Source of the DNA: Cyanobium sp. FGCU6
Lineage (GTDB): Bacteria > Cyanobacteriota > Cyanobacteriia > PCC-6307 > Cyanobiaceae
Reading direction: 5' to 3'
NCBI GenBank assembly: GCA_024958655.1
Contig: JANWUR010000004.1
Span: 62,001-126,000 of the forward strand
Length of the DNA: 64,000 nt
Shown here piece by piece: positions 46,658 to 54,970 of this stretch. Position 1 is the stretch's first letter; each line of letters starts with the position of its first letter. The notes beneath the pieces are model-generated. The model ran no database searches. It saw only the letters and a list, made by a program, of their open reading frames with translations, and was not told the origin of the DNA. The translations under genes were made by a program, and so were the position numbers.

Positions 46658-47245
46658 ATGACCGCCAGCCTCGTCCATCCCCAGTCCGCCGCACGCCCCC
46701 CGCTGGAACCTCTGCGGGTGCTGCCGCCGCTACGGCTGGTGCCCGAGCCGGAGGGGTTGCTGCAGATTCACACCGCCCCTTATCGGGGCAGTTTCGCTGC
46801 GGTGTTCAGCCAGGCCCTGCGCAGCGCCGGTCTCGGCAGCCGGGTGCTGGTGAGTCAGTTCCTCAAGGGTGGTGTGGCCCAGGGGCTGGCGGGAAGCCTC
46901 TGGCTGTGCGGCAGGCTTCAGTGGCTGCGCCCCGCACTGCCCCTGTGCCTGGATCGCCCCGCCGATGCCCTGGTGACCTCGGCGGCTGAGGATGTGGATC
47001 CCCGGTCGGCGGTGGCGGAGGTGTGGACTTTCAGCCGGGAGCGGCTGCTGGCCGGCGACGTCGACCTGATGGTGCTCGATGAGCTGGGGCTGGCGGTGGA
47101 GCTGGGTTATGTGCCCGCCGAGGAGGTCACCGAGGTGCTGCAGCGCAGGCCGGCCCACCTCGATGTGATCCTCACGGGTCCGGCGGTGCCGGAGGTGTTG
47201 ATGGCGATGGCCGACCAGGTGACCGAACTGCGCCGCGGCGCCTGA
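46658..47245 (+). CDS. CobO/BtuR-like protein lacking the Walker A motif
   Basis: The 195-residue protein aligns by pattern with the corrinoid adenosyltransferase CobO. Where CobO has its GNGKGKTT P-loop, this protein reads HTAPYRGSFAAVFSQALRSA, followed by the expected GSRVLVSQFLKGG. The Walker B-like part is kept (VDLMVLDELGLAVELGYV), as is RRPAHLDVILTGPAVPE and DQVTELRR. Because the phosphate-binding Gly-Lys-Thr is missing, it probably does not work as an ATP:corrinoid adenosyltransferase. Similar proteins occur widely in cyanobacteria, to my knowledge, annotated simply as P-loop family. Function unknown. dcd follows after 60 bases. Confidence 0.8.
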   Translation: MTASLVHPQSAARPPLEPLRVLPPLRLVPEPEGLLQIHTAPYRGSFAAVFSQALRSAGLGSRVLVSQFLKGGVAQGLAGSLWLCGRLQWLRPALPLCLDRPADALVTSAAEDVDPRSAVAEVWTFSRERLLAGDVDLMVLDELGLAVELGYVPAEEVTEVLQRRPAHLDVILTGPAVPEVLMAMADQVTELRRGA

Positions 47246-47305
47246 TGGCCGCTGCGGATAGCCTCCGAACCGCAGCCTGTCCCCTGGCGCCCAGCCCCCT
47301 GATCG

Positions 47306-47899
47306 ATGCTGAAGAACGACCGCTGGATCCATGAGCAGGCTTCCGCCGGGATGATCGAGCCGTTCCAGGGCACCCTGGTGCGTCACCTGGATCCGGAGGC
47401 CCGCACCGGCGCCGTGCTGAGCTATGGCTGTTCCTCCTACGGCTACGACCTGCGTCTGTCACCCAGGGAGTTCCTGATCTTTCGCCACGTGCCCGGCACG
47501 GTGATGAACCCCAAGCGGTTCAACCCCGCCAACCTCGAGCCGGCGCCGCTGCACCGCGATGAAGACGGGCAGTACTTCATCCTCCCGGCCCATTCGTACG
47601 GCCTGGGGGTGGCGCTGGAGAAGCTGCGGGTACCCGCCAACATCACCGTGATCTGCCTGGGCAAGAGCACCTATGCCCGCCTGGGGATCATCGTCAACAC
47701 CACGCCGGCCGAGGCCAGCTGGGAGGGCCATCTCACCCTGGAGTTCAGCAATTCGTCCGGAGCCGATTGCCGCATCTACGCCGGCGAGGGCATCTGCCAG
47801 CTGCTGTTTTTTGAGGGTGATCCCTGTGCCACCACTTATGAGGACCGGGCCGGCAAGTACCAGCACCAGCCCGAACGGGTGACGCTGGCACGGGTCTGA
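47306..47899 (+). CDS. dcd: dCTP deaminase
   Basis: Dcd converts dCTP to dUTP for dTMP synthesis. The 197-residue protein shows SYGCSSYGYDLRLSPREFLI, FILPAHSYGLGVALEKLRVP, CLGKSTYARLGIIVNTTPAE and ASWEGHLTLEFSNSS with the catalytic Glu. It ends with GICQLLFFEGD and YQHQPERVTL. The ATG is at 47306. It runs toward thyX, which completes the same pathway, with one unrelated gene between them. Confidence 0.96.
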   Translation: MLKNDRWIHEQASAGMIEPFQGTLVRHLDPEARTGAVLSYGCSSYGYDLRLSPREFLIFRHVPGTVMNPKRFNPANLEPAPLHRDEDGQYFILPAHSYGLGVALEKLRVPANITVICLGKSTYARLGIIVNTTPAEASWEGHLTLEFSNSSGADCRIYAGEGICQLLFFEGDPCATTYEDRAGKYQHQPERVTLARV

Positions 47900-47911
47900 A
47901 CTCCTCGGCCC

Positions 47912-48274
47912 TCAGTGCACGGCCTTGAGGTCGTCCACGTTGCCCTGGCCGTCGGTGTTGCAGTAGCCGGAAGGATCCTTGCCCGCCACATGGTGCACGC
48001 GGAAGTTGTAGGAGAGACCGTCACGCTCGACGTCGGCGAGGGTGATCTCTCCGGCATCGATTGACGTGCGGAGGGTCGCGGCCAGGCTCACCTCCACGTC
48101 GGCCATCGAAGGCGCGTTGAACTTCACGGCGATGGCGTTCTTGCAGTTCCGGCCCCAGGCACCCACCCGGGCCTCGATCTTCTCACTCTCGCCGGCGCGC
48201 GCGCCGGGGGCCAGCGAGAGGGGGAGGACCAGGATCAGGGCAGCCGTGGCCACCCGCCGGCGAAACATGTTCAT
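47912..48274 (-). CDS. Small secreted hypothetical protein
   Basis: The 120-residue protein starts with a clear signal peptide (RRRVATAALILVLPLSLAPG then ARAGES, cleavage likely after ARA). The mature part has two Cys residues (RNCKNAIAV and SGYCNTDG) that could form a disulfide, and a strand-rich middle DVEVSLAATLRTSIDAGEIT. I do not recognise the family. It is probably periplasmic or in the thylakoid lumen. It lies between the convergent dcd (12 bases) and thyX upstream on the same strand. Confidence 0.75.
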   Translation of the reverse strand: MNMFRRRVATAALILVLPLSLAPGARAGESEKIEARVGAWGRNCKNAIAVKFNAPSMADVEVSLAATLRTSIDAGEITLADVERDGLSYNFRVHHVAGKDPSGYCNTDGQGNVDDLKAVH

Positions 48275-48353
48275 GGAGACCGCAGCGGGAACCTTTTCAA
48301 GGTATGTACGGCTACAAGCAGCGGTCGTACTGCGAACGCAAGACCCTCGGGAC

Positions 48354-49079
48354 TCAGGGAGCAAGCCTCGCCCTGTGCAGCCGGCTCTTCTCATACCAGC
48401 CGGCGATCTCCGGTGCCCAGGTCTGCAGATGGGGCCACATCAGATCGCAGAGGGCACGGATCTCCTCCTGGGCATCGAGCTTGGCGCGCAGATCCAGGAA
48501 ATGGAGAAAGGCCCGCAGGCTGAAGCTCACCACGAAGTGCTGGCGGTAGTCGAAAGGCAGGATGCCGCGGGCGTGTTCCTCGGCGAAGCCGGCATCCAGC
48601 AGGTCGCGGTAGCGCTCGGCGGCCCGCCGGCAGAGCTCAAGATCGATGGCCCGCTGGTCGGCGCCGTAGGCGTACTTCTTGCCCTGGCGGTCGCTGTAGC
48701 TGCCCACCGGGCGCAGGTAGAACACCTCCTCCAGTTCCAGCTCACCGTTCGCAGCCCTGCGGATGCGATCGCCGGTATAGCGCATCGACTGCACATCGAA
48801 GCTCACGCCCACCCTGTGGGTGCGGGCCTGTTGCATCACCGAATGGGGGAACCAGCCCACGTTGAGCACAATCTGAGCGTGCTCCAGCGGGCCGTAGTGG
48901 CCCCGCTCCCCCGCCAGCAGACGCTTGACGCAGATCTCCCCGGCTCGGGACTCCTCCGGCCAGTCGGCACGGTCGGCCATCACGAAGCCCTCGCTGTAGT
49001 CCTGGTGCATCCCGGCGTAGACACACTGCTGGGGATTGGGCGTGGCGGCGATCAGCTCGACCCGGAAGCGGGGATCCAT
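48354..49079 (-). CDS. thyX: Flavin-dependent thymidylate synthase
   Basis: ThyX makes dTMP from dUMP with FAD and methylene-tetrahydrofolate, replacing ThyA. The 241-residue protein carries the ThyX motif as RTHRVGVSFDVQSMRYTGDR near residues 85-105, preceded by GHYGPLEHAQIVLNV. It has RGILPFDYRQHFVVSFSLRA with the dUMP-binding Arg and HFLDLRAKLDAQEEIR. The ATG at 49079 gives the normal start. Confidence 0.96.
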   Translation of the reverse strand: MDPRFRVELIAATPNPQQCVYAGMHQDYSEGFVMADRADWPEESRAGEICVKRLLAGERGHYGPLEHAQIVLNVGWFPHSVMQQARTHRVGVSFDVQSMRYTGDRIRRAANGELELEEVFYLRPVGSYSDRQGKKYAYGADQRAIDLELCRRAAERYRDLLDAGFAEEHARGILPFDYRQHFVVSFSLRAFLHFLDLRAKLDAQEEIRALCDLMWPHLQTWAPEIAGWYEKSRLHRARLAP

Positions 49080-49145
49080 CGTTGGAGGGCGGAGGAGGTT
49101 GCAGGCACGCCCGGTCCGGTGCCTGGGTCGGAGCGGCTCCCGGGC

Positions 49146-49718
49146 TCAGCCGTGGCTGCGGGGGCCGATCGCCGGCGACGCTGCCACAGCCTGCTCAGGA
49201 ACGACCGGGGATGCTGCGGCCAGGTCGCTGAGGGCTCCCACCCCCGCCAGTTCCGGCAGGGCCGCGCCCTCAAGCAAGGCGGTGATCAGCGCCTGCAGCT
49301 CCGCCGGCCGGCGGGCACCGAGGGAGCGGCCCACATCCCGGCCTGCCGCATCGAAGAACTCCAGCTGGGGGATGCCGTTCACGCCGTACTGCTCCAGCTG
49401 GGGCTGCCAGCGCGGGTTGTCCACGTTGAGCAACACCACGTCGAGGGCGTCACGGTGGTCGCGTTCGATCGCCTCCATCGCCGGTGCCATCGCCCGGCAG
49501 GCCTCGCACCAGTCGGCATAGAACTCAACCACGGTGGGCCGACCATTCGCCAGCGCCATCGTGAGATCGGGCGAGCGGCGGGCCAGCCGCTCCAGCGGTG
49601 CCTCCGGATGGAGCCCTCCCCGGAACCAGAACAGCGCCACCGCCAGAACGGCAGCCACGGCGGCCAGCAGCATCCGTTCCCTGCGACCCAGGGGTTCGGC
49701 GGGCTGAGGCGAGGTCAT
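49146..49718 (-). CDS. txlA: Thioredoxin-like membrane protein TxlA/HCF164 type
   Basis: The 190-residue protein has an N-terminal membrane helix (MLLAAVAAVLAVALFWF) and a thioredoxin domain with the active site FYADWCEACRAMAP at about residues 70-83. It then has NVDNPRWQPQLEQYGVNGIP with the cis-Pro, and QLEFFDAAGRDVGRSLG. This fits TxlA/HCF164, a lumen-facing thiol reductase for cytochrome and photosystem assembly. The C-terminal 40 residues are Ala/Pro-rich. The start at ATG 49718 is supported by the helix position. Confidence 0.9.
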   Translation of the reverse strand: MTSPQPAEPLGRRERMLLAAVAAVLAVALFWFRGGLHPEAPLERLARRSPDLTMALANGRPTVVEFYADWCEACRAMAPAMEAIERDHRDALDVVLLNVDNPRWQPQLEQYGVNGIPQLEFFDAAGRDVGRSLGARRPAELQALITALLEGAALPELAGVGALSDLAAASPVVPEQAVAASPAIGPRSHG

Positions 49719-49844
49719 CGGCGGAAGGTTTGCGACGCTCACTGCACTCTGGCAGCCGCTCTCCGCCGGCTGCGGTTCCGGTCGCCGTCGCCACGGGCCG
49801 AAACGCACCACCCTTGCTAGGTTCCGACCACCGCCCCGGAGGCC

Positions 49845-50258
49845 GTGAAACGCCGCCTCACCCTCCATTTTCCCCGCGAGGCGGTGCACCAGCCGATCAC
49901 CTACCGGCTAGCGGTGGATTTCGACATCGCCGCCAAGATTCTGCGCGCCCAGATCGCTCCCAACCAGAGCGGCACCATGGTGGTGGAGCTGTCGGGCGAC
50001 ATCGACGAACTCGATGCCGCCGAGGTATGGCTCGAGCGCCAGGGTCTCGGTCTGCGTCGCACCCCCGGCGAGATCGGGATTGATTCCCACCGCTGCGTCG
50101 ACTGCGGCATCTGCTCCAGCGTCTGCCCGAGCGGCGCGCTCCGCTTCGATCCGCTCACCGCCAGGCTTCATTTCGAGGCCCCCCGTTGCCTGGTCTGCGA
50201 GCAGTGCATTCCCAGCTGCCCGCTGGAGGCGATCTCCCTGGTGCTGGATCCCGCCTGA
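49845..50258 (+). CDS. NIL-domain ferredoxin with two 4Fe-4S motifs
   Basis: The first 75 residues form a NIL (ACT-like) domain (RLTLHFPREAVHQPITYRLA, QSGTMVVELSGD). The rest is a bacterial-type ferredoxin with CVDCGICSSVCPSGAL and CLVCEQCIPSCPLEA, both complete CxxCxxCxxxCP sets. It is a small soluble electron carrier. The NIL part probably binds an amino acid or mediates dimerisation. The start is a GTG at 49845. A membrane protein follows after one base. Confidence 0.92.
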   Translation: MKRRLTLHFPREAVHQPITYRLAVDFDIAAKILRAQIAPNQSGTMVVELSGDIDELDAAEVWLERQGLGLRRTPGEIGIDSHRCVDCGICSSVCPSGALRFDPLTARLHFEAPRCLVCEQCIPSCPLEAISLVLDPA

Positions 50259-50259
50259 G

Positions 50260-50766
50260 ATGCCGATGCGCGCCTTCCTGCGGATGCTGCTGGTGCCCCT
50301 GCAGGCGCCGATGCTGCTGCTGCTGGTGGTGGTGAGCACCTATCAGGGTCTGCACTGGGCCCATTCCCTCCAGCAGACCCCGGGGTCGATGGGGGGCTAC
50401 ACCGAGGTGATCTGGTCGATCGAATGCATGCAGGCCCTGGTGGTGGTGGTGGTCTGCACCATGCCCCTGGAACTGCTGCGCCAGCTGTCCTCGCTGATGT
50501 CCGCAAGCAGGGTGATCAGCCTCGTGCTCACCCTGCTGATGGTCACCATCGGCGGGCTGTATCTGCTGCATCTGGCGGTGCTGGCCAGCGTGCTCGTGCT
50601 GGCATCGGCCGTGATGCTGGCCCGCCTCGATCTGGTGCGCATCCGTGTGGTGCCGCCGCCGCTGCTGATGACCGTGGTGCTCTCGATCGTGGTGCTGGGC
50701 GGCCTGAGCCTCGGTCGCCTGCTCAGCACCAGCTTCCAACTCACACCGTTCGGCCATGGGGGGTAG
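50260..50766 (+). CDS. Hypothetical membrane protein
   Basis: The 168-residue protein has about four hydrophobic segments (LLVPLQAPMLLLLVVVSTY, CMQALVVVVVCTMPLELL, ISLVLTLLMVTIGGLYLLHL with more after it, and MTVVLSIVVLGGLSLG). The loops are short and no cofactor motif is visible. It directly follows the NIL ferredoxin, one base after its stop, so the two probably share a transcript. I cannot name a family. Confidence 0.78.
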   Translation: MPMRAFLRMLLVPLQAPMLLLLVVVSTYQGLHWAHSLQQTPGSMGGYTEVIWSIECMQALVVVVVCTMPLELLRQLSSLMSASRVISLVLTLLMVTIGGLYLLHLAVLASVLVLASAVMLARLDLVRIRVVPPPLLMTVVLSIVVLGGLSLGRLLSTSFQLTPFGHGG

Positions 50767-50772
50767 GCCCCC

Positions 50773-52806
50773 TCAGCAGGCGGGGGATCGTCCCTCCTGG
50801 TAGCTCCAGGCGTTGCCGAGCACCTTCTTCACATACAGACGGGTCTCCGGGAAGGGGATCGCCTCCACCCAGAGCTCCGGCGCCGTGCTCAGCCTGGGAT
50901 TCACCCAACCCTGCACCGCCCCCGGACCGGCGTTGTAGCTGGCGACCGCCGGCAGGGGATTGCCCTTCCACTGGTCGAGCAGCCCCTTCAGGTACCGACC
51001 ACCGAGGGCGGCGTTGCGCTCCGGCGTCTCCAGTTCGGCTTCGCTCAGCCTCTCTCCCGCCAGCTCGGCGGCGGTGTCCGGCATCAGCTGGAGCAGGCCC
51101 ACGGCACCGGCGTTGGAGTGAACGGTGGGGGTGAAGCGCGATTCCTGCTTCGCCACCGCCAGCAGCAGCGCGAGAGGCAGGCCCTGTTGCCGGGCCACCG
51201 GCGTGAAAGCATCGAGGAAGCGGTGAGGATGCAGGCTGCGCTCCAGCCGGGGCAGCAGTTCGCACTGGTCGGGAGGGAGGCGCAGGGCGGCCTGCTCCAG
51301 CTGGCCGAGGCCGGTCCAGTCATCGCCGACCCCCTGCCGCAGGCGTCCTTCCACCAGCAGTTCGCGGCTCGCCCGGGGCGCCTGGCTGCCCCGCTGCTGG
51401 CGCCAGGCCTCCCAGGCTTCGGTGGTCTGGCCGAGCCGCCACAGCCGGTCGAGCTGGGGATCGCCGCTCGCCAGCGGTTCCCAGGCATCGCCATGCTTCG
51501 GCTCGCCGGGCCCGGGCGCGAGGACCAGATCGCCTTCGCCGAGCTTCACGGCGGCCCGCCAGCCGTAGTAGCCGCCGGGATGGTGCAGGCGCAGTTCCCG
51601 CCAGGTGGCGGTGGCCTGTTCGTCCTGTCCCAGCTGCTGCTGCACGTACCCGAGCCAGAACCGCTGCCGTGCCGCCAGGGCGGGTGCGAGGCGATCGGCA
51701 TCCAGCCGGCTGAGCACCTGTTCGGCGTCCTGCCAGCGCTCCTGGAGCAGCAGGCGGCGGGACAGTTCCCACTGCAGGTCCCAGGCGGCGGGATCATCGG
51801 GCCAGCGCTGGAGCACCTCGGCGGCCCGCTGGCCATCGCCGCTCTCCAGCGCCAGCCGGGCCTGCACCGGCGCGCGGTCCCGCCAGCTGGGCGGCAGGGC
51901 CGCCAGGGCGGCCACGGCCGGTTTCCCTTCCTGCTGGGCCAGCAGGCGCACCGCCTCCTCCGCTTCCGGCGCGGAGGGGGAGCGGCGCACCAGCTCCACC
52001 AGCAGCGCCTCGCCCTGCCGCGCCTGCCCGTCGTCCCCCCTGAGCAGGGCGCGGGCCAGGCTGAGCCGTGCGGCCGGCGCGAGAGCGGTGGTGTCCGCGG
52101 CGGTGGCGCCGGTGGGAGTGAGGCAGCTCAGGGCGCCGCGGCCATCGCCCAGTTCCGCCAGCCCACCGGCCAGCACGCCCCGCTGATCCGGTGTTGGAGC
52201 GGCACCGCCAGGAGCAGCGCTGCCGGCACTGGCGCAGGCCTGGCGCAGCAGCGCCTCGGCACCCGGCCAGCGGGCCCCCCAGCGGGCTAAGTGAAGAGCT
52301 CCCTCCAGGCGCTGGGACGGATCCGGACCGGCCTCCACTGCCGCCGCCAGGGCGGCGGGATGGGCCGGCCAGCGCTCCAGCAACTGCTGGCGCAACGGGG
52401 GCTGATCGCGACCGAGTGCATAGAGAGCGTCGGCACTGGCGGGCGCCGTCGGGAACCGGCGCAGCAGGCTGCGCCACAGGCCTTCCGCCTGGACCGGCTG
52501 CTCCAGGGCCTGGGCATCGAGGGCGTCGAGCTTCAGCACCACGGCGGCCAGAGGATCCGGACCCCAGCCCTGCCCCCGCAGCAGGGCCCGCCGGGCCTGG
52601 CGATTGCCGTCGCCGGCGGCGTGCAGCAGCAGAGCGGCCTCCCGCCGGCGGCCGGGATCGGGGTTCCAGCGCCGCACCCGCTCCAGGCTGGAGGTCGGCG
52701 TGGCCGGGGTGAGCAGGGGGCGCGCCTCCAGCAAAGCCCTGCCCAGCAGGAGCGCCGCCCCCGTGCCCAGGCAGGACACGGCAAGGAGGATCGGCAGACG
52801 GGCCAA
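50773..52806 (-). CDS. slt: Soluble-type lytic transglycosylase (Slt family)
   Basis: The protein of about 677 residues cleaves peptidoglycan from the periplasm. An N-terminal membrane/signal helix (LPILLAVSCLGTGAALLLG) is followed by a long helical superhelix of TPR-like repeats. The C-terminal lysozyme-like domain has LAVAKQESRFTPTVHSNAGA with the catalytic Glu, VGLLQLMPDTAAELAG, ALGGRYLKGLLDQWKG and PAVASYNAGPGAV. No ATG lies in frame near the start; a TTG at 52806 is the best visible choice, and an ATG at 52831 is out of frame. Confidence 0.9.
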   Translation of the reverse strand: MARLPILLAVSCLGTGAALLLGRALLEARPLLTPATPTSSLERVRRWNPDPGRRREAALLLHAAGDGNRQARRALLRGQGWGPDPLAAVVLKLDALDAQALEQPVQAEGLWRSLLRRFPTAPASADALYALGRDQPPLRQQLLERWPAHPAALAAAVEAGPDPSQRLEGALHLARWGARWPGAEALLRQACASAGSAAPGGAAPTPDQRGVLAGGLAELGDGRGALSCLTPTGATAADTTALAPAARLSLARALLRGDDGQARQGEALLVELVRRSPSAPEAEEAVRLLAQQEGKPAVAALAALPPSWRDRAPVQARLALESGDGQRAAEVLQRWPDDPAAWDLQWELSRRLLLQERWQDAEQVLSRLDADRLAPALAARQRFWLGYVQQQLGQDEQATATWRELRLHHPGGYYGWRAAVKLGEGDLVLAPGPGEPKHGDAWEPLASGDPQLDRLWRLGQTTEAWEAWRQQRGSQAPRASRELLVEGRLRQGVGDDWTGLGQLEQAALRLPPDQCELLPRLERSLHPHRFLDAFTPVARQQGLPLALLLAVAKQESRFTPTVHSNAGAVGLLQLMPDTAAELAGERLSEAELETPERNAALGGRYLKGLLDQWKGNPLPAVASYNAGPGAVQGWVNPRLSTAPELWVEAIPFPETRLYVKKVLGNAWSYQEGRSPAC

Positions 52807-52857
52807 GGCGGCGATGCGGCTCGCCCGGCATTCTGGACAGCGTTCTGCCCCGGCCCG

Positions 52858-53097
52858 GTGCGCCTGCCCCGTCTGCCCCCGCTGCAGCCCGCCTGGCTGC
52901 CGGCGCTCCTGCGCGACCTCCCCGGCGCCGGCCAGCGGCGGCGGGCCTGTCTGCTGGCCGCGTTGGCGACTGCGGTGGTGGTGCTGCGGCCCTGGCCGCC
53001 GTTCCTCTGGCTGCCCGGCTGGGTGGTGGGGTTGCTGCTGCTGCTCACCGTGGCCGACCTGCTGCGCTGGCTCTGGCGTCCCCATCGCTGGCGCTGA
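52858..53097 (+). CDS. Small hypothetical membrane protein
   Basis: A GTG at 52858 opens a 79-codon frame with two hydrophobic stretches (RRACLLAALATAVVVLRPWP and WLPGWVVGLLLLLTVADLLR). The composition and the fit between the divergent slt and glmM (68 bases upstream of glmM) suggest a real gene. I know no family for it, and high GC content makes chance frames common. Confidence 0.5.
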   Translation: MRLPRLPPLQPAWLPALLRDLPGAGQRRRACLLAALATAVVVLRPWPPFLWLPGWVVGLLLLLTVADLLRWLWRPHRWR

Positions 53098-53165
53098 GGA
53101 GCTGGAAGGGCACGCCGCTCGCTCCTGCCGGCCCGCGTAGCCTGACTTTCTCTCGCGCAGACGGC

Positions 53166-54575
53166 ATGCCGCAGCCGGTTCACCACCCCCTCGGAACACC
53201 CCTGGGTGCGGCCGGCGCCCGCTTCGGCACCGATGGCATCCGCGGTCGGGTCGGCACCACCATCACCCCCGCCCTGGCCCTGCAGGTGGGCTACTGGTGT
53301 GGCCGGGTGCTGCCCGTGGACGGTCCCGTGCTGATCGGCACCGATTCCCGCACCAGTGGCCCGATGCTGGTGGCGGCGCTCACCGCCGGCCTCACGGCCG
53401 CCGGGCGAGAGGTGTGGCAGCTCGGCCTCTGCCCCACGCCTGCCGTGCCCGGAACCATCCGCCGGCTCGGTGCCGCCGGCGGCCTGATGGTGTCGGCCAG
53501 CCACAACCCTCCCCACGACAACGGCATCAAGGTGTTCGGGAGCAAGGGCGCCAAGCTCGCCCGCCCTCAGCAGGAGGCGATCGAGGCCGGCCTGCGCGGC
53601 ACGGAGGGGGGTTCAGCGCCGGAGGCGGCAGAGGATGGCTTCCACGGCGGCGGCACCTCCCACGTCCGCCCCGACCTGGTGGACGACTACGCGGACGCGC
53701 TGGTCGCGAGCGTGGGGGGGGGGCGTCTGGAGGGCTGCCCGATCGTGCTGGACCTCTGCCACGGTTCTGCCACGGCCTGTGGCGAGGCGGTGTTCCGTCG
53801 CCTGGGGGCGTGGCTGACGGTGCTGCACGGGGACCCTGACGGGTCCCGCATCAATCAGGGCTGCGGCAGCACCCACCTCGAGCCCCTGCGCCGTGCGGTG
53901 CTTGCCCAGGGAGCATCGATGGGCTTCGCGTTCGACGGCGACGCCGACCGCATGCTGGCCGTCGACGGCCGCGGCCGGATCGTCGATGGCGATCAGATCC
54001 TCTTCCTGTGGGGCTCGGCTCTGCGGGATGCGGGCCAGCTGCCCGACCAGCGGATCGTGGCCACGGTCATGTCGAACCTCGGTTTCGAGCGAGCCTGGCA
54101 GGAGCGGGGCGGTGTGCTCGAGCGCACCCCCGTCGGCGACCAGTACGTCCATGCGGCGATGGAGGCGACAGGCGCGGCCCTCGGCGGCGAGCAGTCGGGG
54201 CACATCCTCTCGGCCCGGCACGGGATGAGTGGCGACGGCCTGCTCACCGCCCTGCAGGTGGCCACCCTGATCCATGGGGGCGGCGGCAGCCTCGCCGACT
54301 GGATGGACACCAGCTTCACCCCCTGGCCCCAGAAGCTGGTGAACATCACGGTTCCCGATCGTGAGCGGCGCAGCGGCTGGCAGACCTGCGCTCCGCTGCG
54401 GATGGAGGTGGAACGGGCGGAGGCGGCCATGGCCGGCCGGGGCCGGGTGCTGGTGCGCGCCAGCGGCACCGAACCTCTGCTGCGGGTGATGGTCGAGGCG
54501 GCCGAGATGGAGCAGGTGGAGCACTGGGCCGGCCTTCTGGCGGCCTGCGCCGATCGTCATCTCAACGCTGGCTGA
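53166..54575 (+). CDS. glmM: Phosphoglucosamine mutase
   Basis: GlmM converts glucosamine-6-phosphate to glucosamine-1-phosphate for UDP-GlcNAc. The 469-residue protein shows RFGTDGIRGRVGT, the phosphoserine loop LMVSASHNPPHDNGIKVFGS, FAFDGDADRMLAVDGRGRIV with the metal Asp triad, GGEQSGHILS and RASGTEPLLRVMVEA. It is complete. It ends six bases from the convergent HxlR regulator gene. Confidence 0.96.
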   Translation: MPQPVHHPLGTPLGAAGARFGTDGIRGRVGTTITPALALQVGYWCGRVLPVDGPVLIGTDSRTSGPMLVAALTAGLTAAGREVWQLGLCPTPAVPGTIRRLGAAGGLMVSASHNPPHDNGIKVFGSKGAKLARPQQEAIEAGLRGTEGGSAPEAAEDGFHGGGTSHVRPDLVDDYADALVASVGGGRLEGCPIVLDLCHGSATACGEAVFRRLGAWLTVLHGDPDGSRINQGCGSTHLEPLRRAVLAQGASMGFAFDGDADRMLAVDGRGRIVDGDQILFLWGSALRDAGQLPDQRIVATVMSNLGFERAWQERGGVLERTPVGDQYVHAAMEATGAALGGEQSGHILSARHGMSGDGLLTALQVATLIHGGGGSLADWMDTSFTPWPQKLVNITVPDRERRSGWQTCAPLRMEVERAEAAMAGRGRVLVRASGTEPLLRVMVEAAEMEQVEHWAGLLAACADRHLNAG

Positions 54576-54581
54576 GCCGGC

Positions 54582-54926
54582 TCAGGCCCCCGCGGGCGGC
54601 TCCGCCGCTCCCCAGGCATGGAGGCCATCGAGGATCGGCAGCAGGGCCCTGCCGCGGGGGGTGAGGGCGTACTCCACCCGCGGCGGCACCTCGGGATGCA
54701 CCGTGCGCTCCACCACGCCGTCGGCCTCGAGTTCCCGCAGCTGAGTGGTCAGCACCTTCTGGCTCACTCCTGGCAGGGAGCGCTGCAGAGCGGAGAAGCG
54801 CCGGAGGCTTTCGGCCAGTTCGCGCAGAATCAACACCTTCCAGCGGCCCTGCATCACCCGCAGGGCCAGTTCGGCCGGGCAGTCCCGGTGGTCGTGGCCG
54901 CTCAGGAATCCCTCTTCGGTGGCCAT
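54582..54926 (-). CDS. HxlR family transcriptional regulator
   Basis: The 114-residue winged-helix protein reads CPAELALRVMQGRWKVLILR, RRFSALQRSLPGVSQKVLTT with QLRELEADGVVERTVHPEVP, and ends PRVEYALTPRGRALLPIL. This is the HxlR pattern, including the initial Cys that in some members senses thiols or electrophiles. The ATG is at 54926. It lies just downstream of the sugar-kinase-like gene, but what it controls is unknown. Confidence 0.9.
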   Translation of the reverse strand: MATEEGFLSGHDHRDCPAELALRVMQGRWKVLILRELAESLRRFSALQRSLPGVSQKVLTTQLRELEADGVVERTVHPEVPPRVEYALTPRGRALLPILDGLHAWGAAEPPAGA

Positions 54927-54970
54927 CGCCGCCGCATCCGCTGCGCCGGACCGTAGGCCCGGCGATGCCC

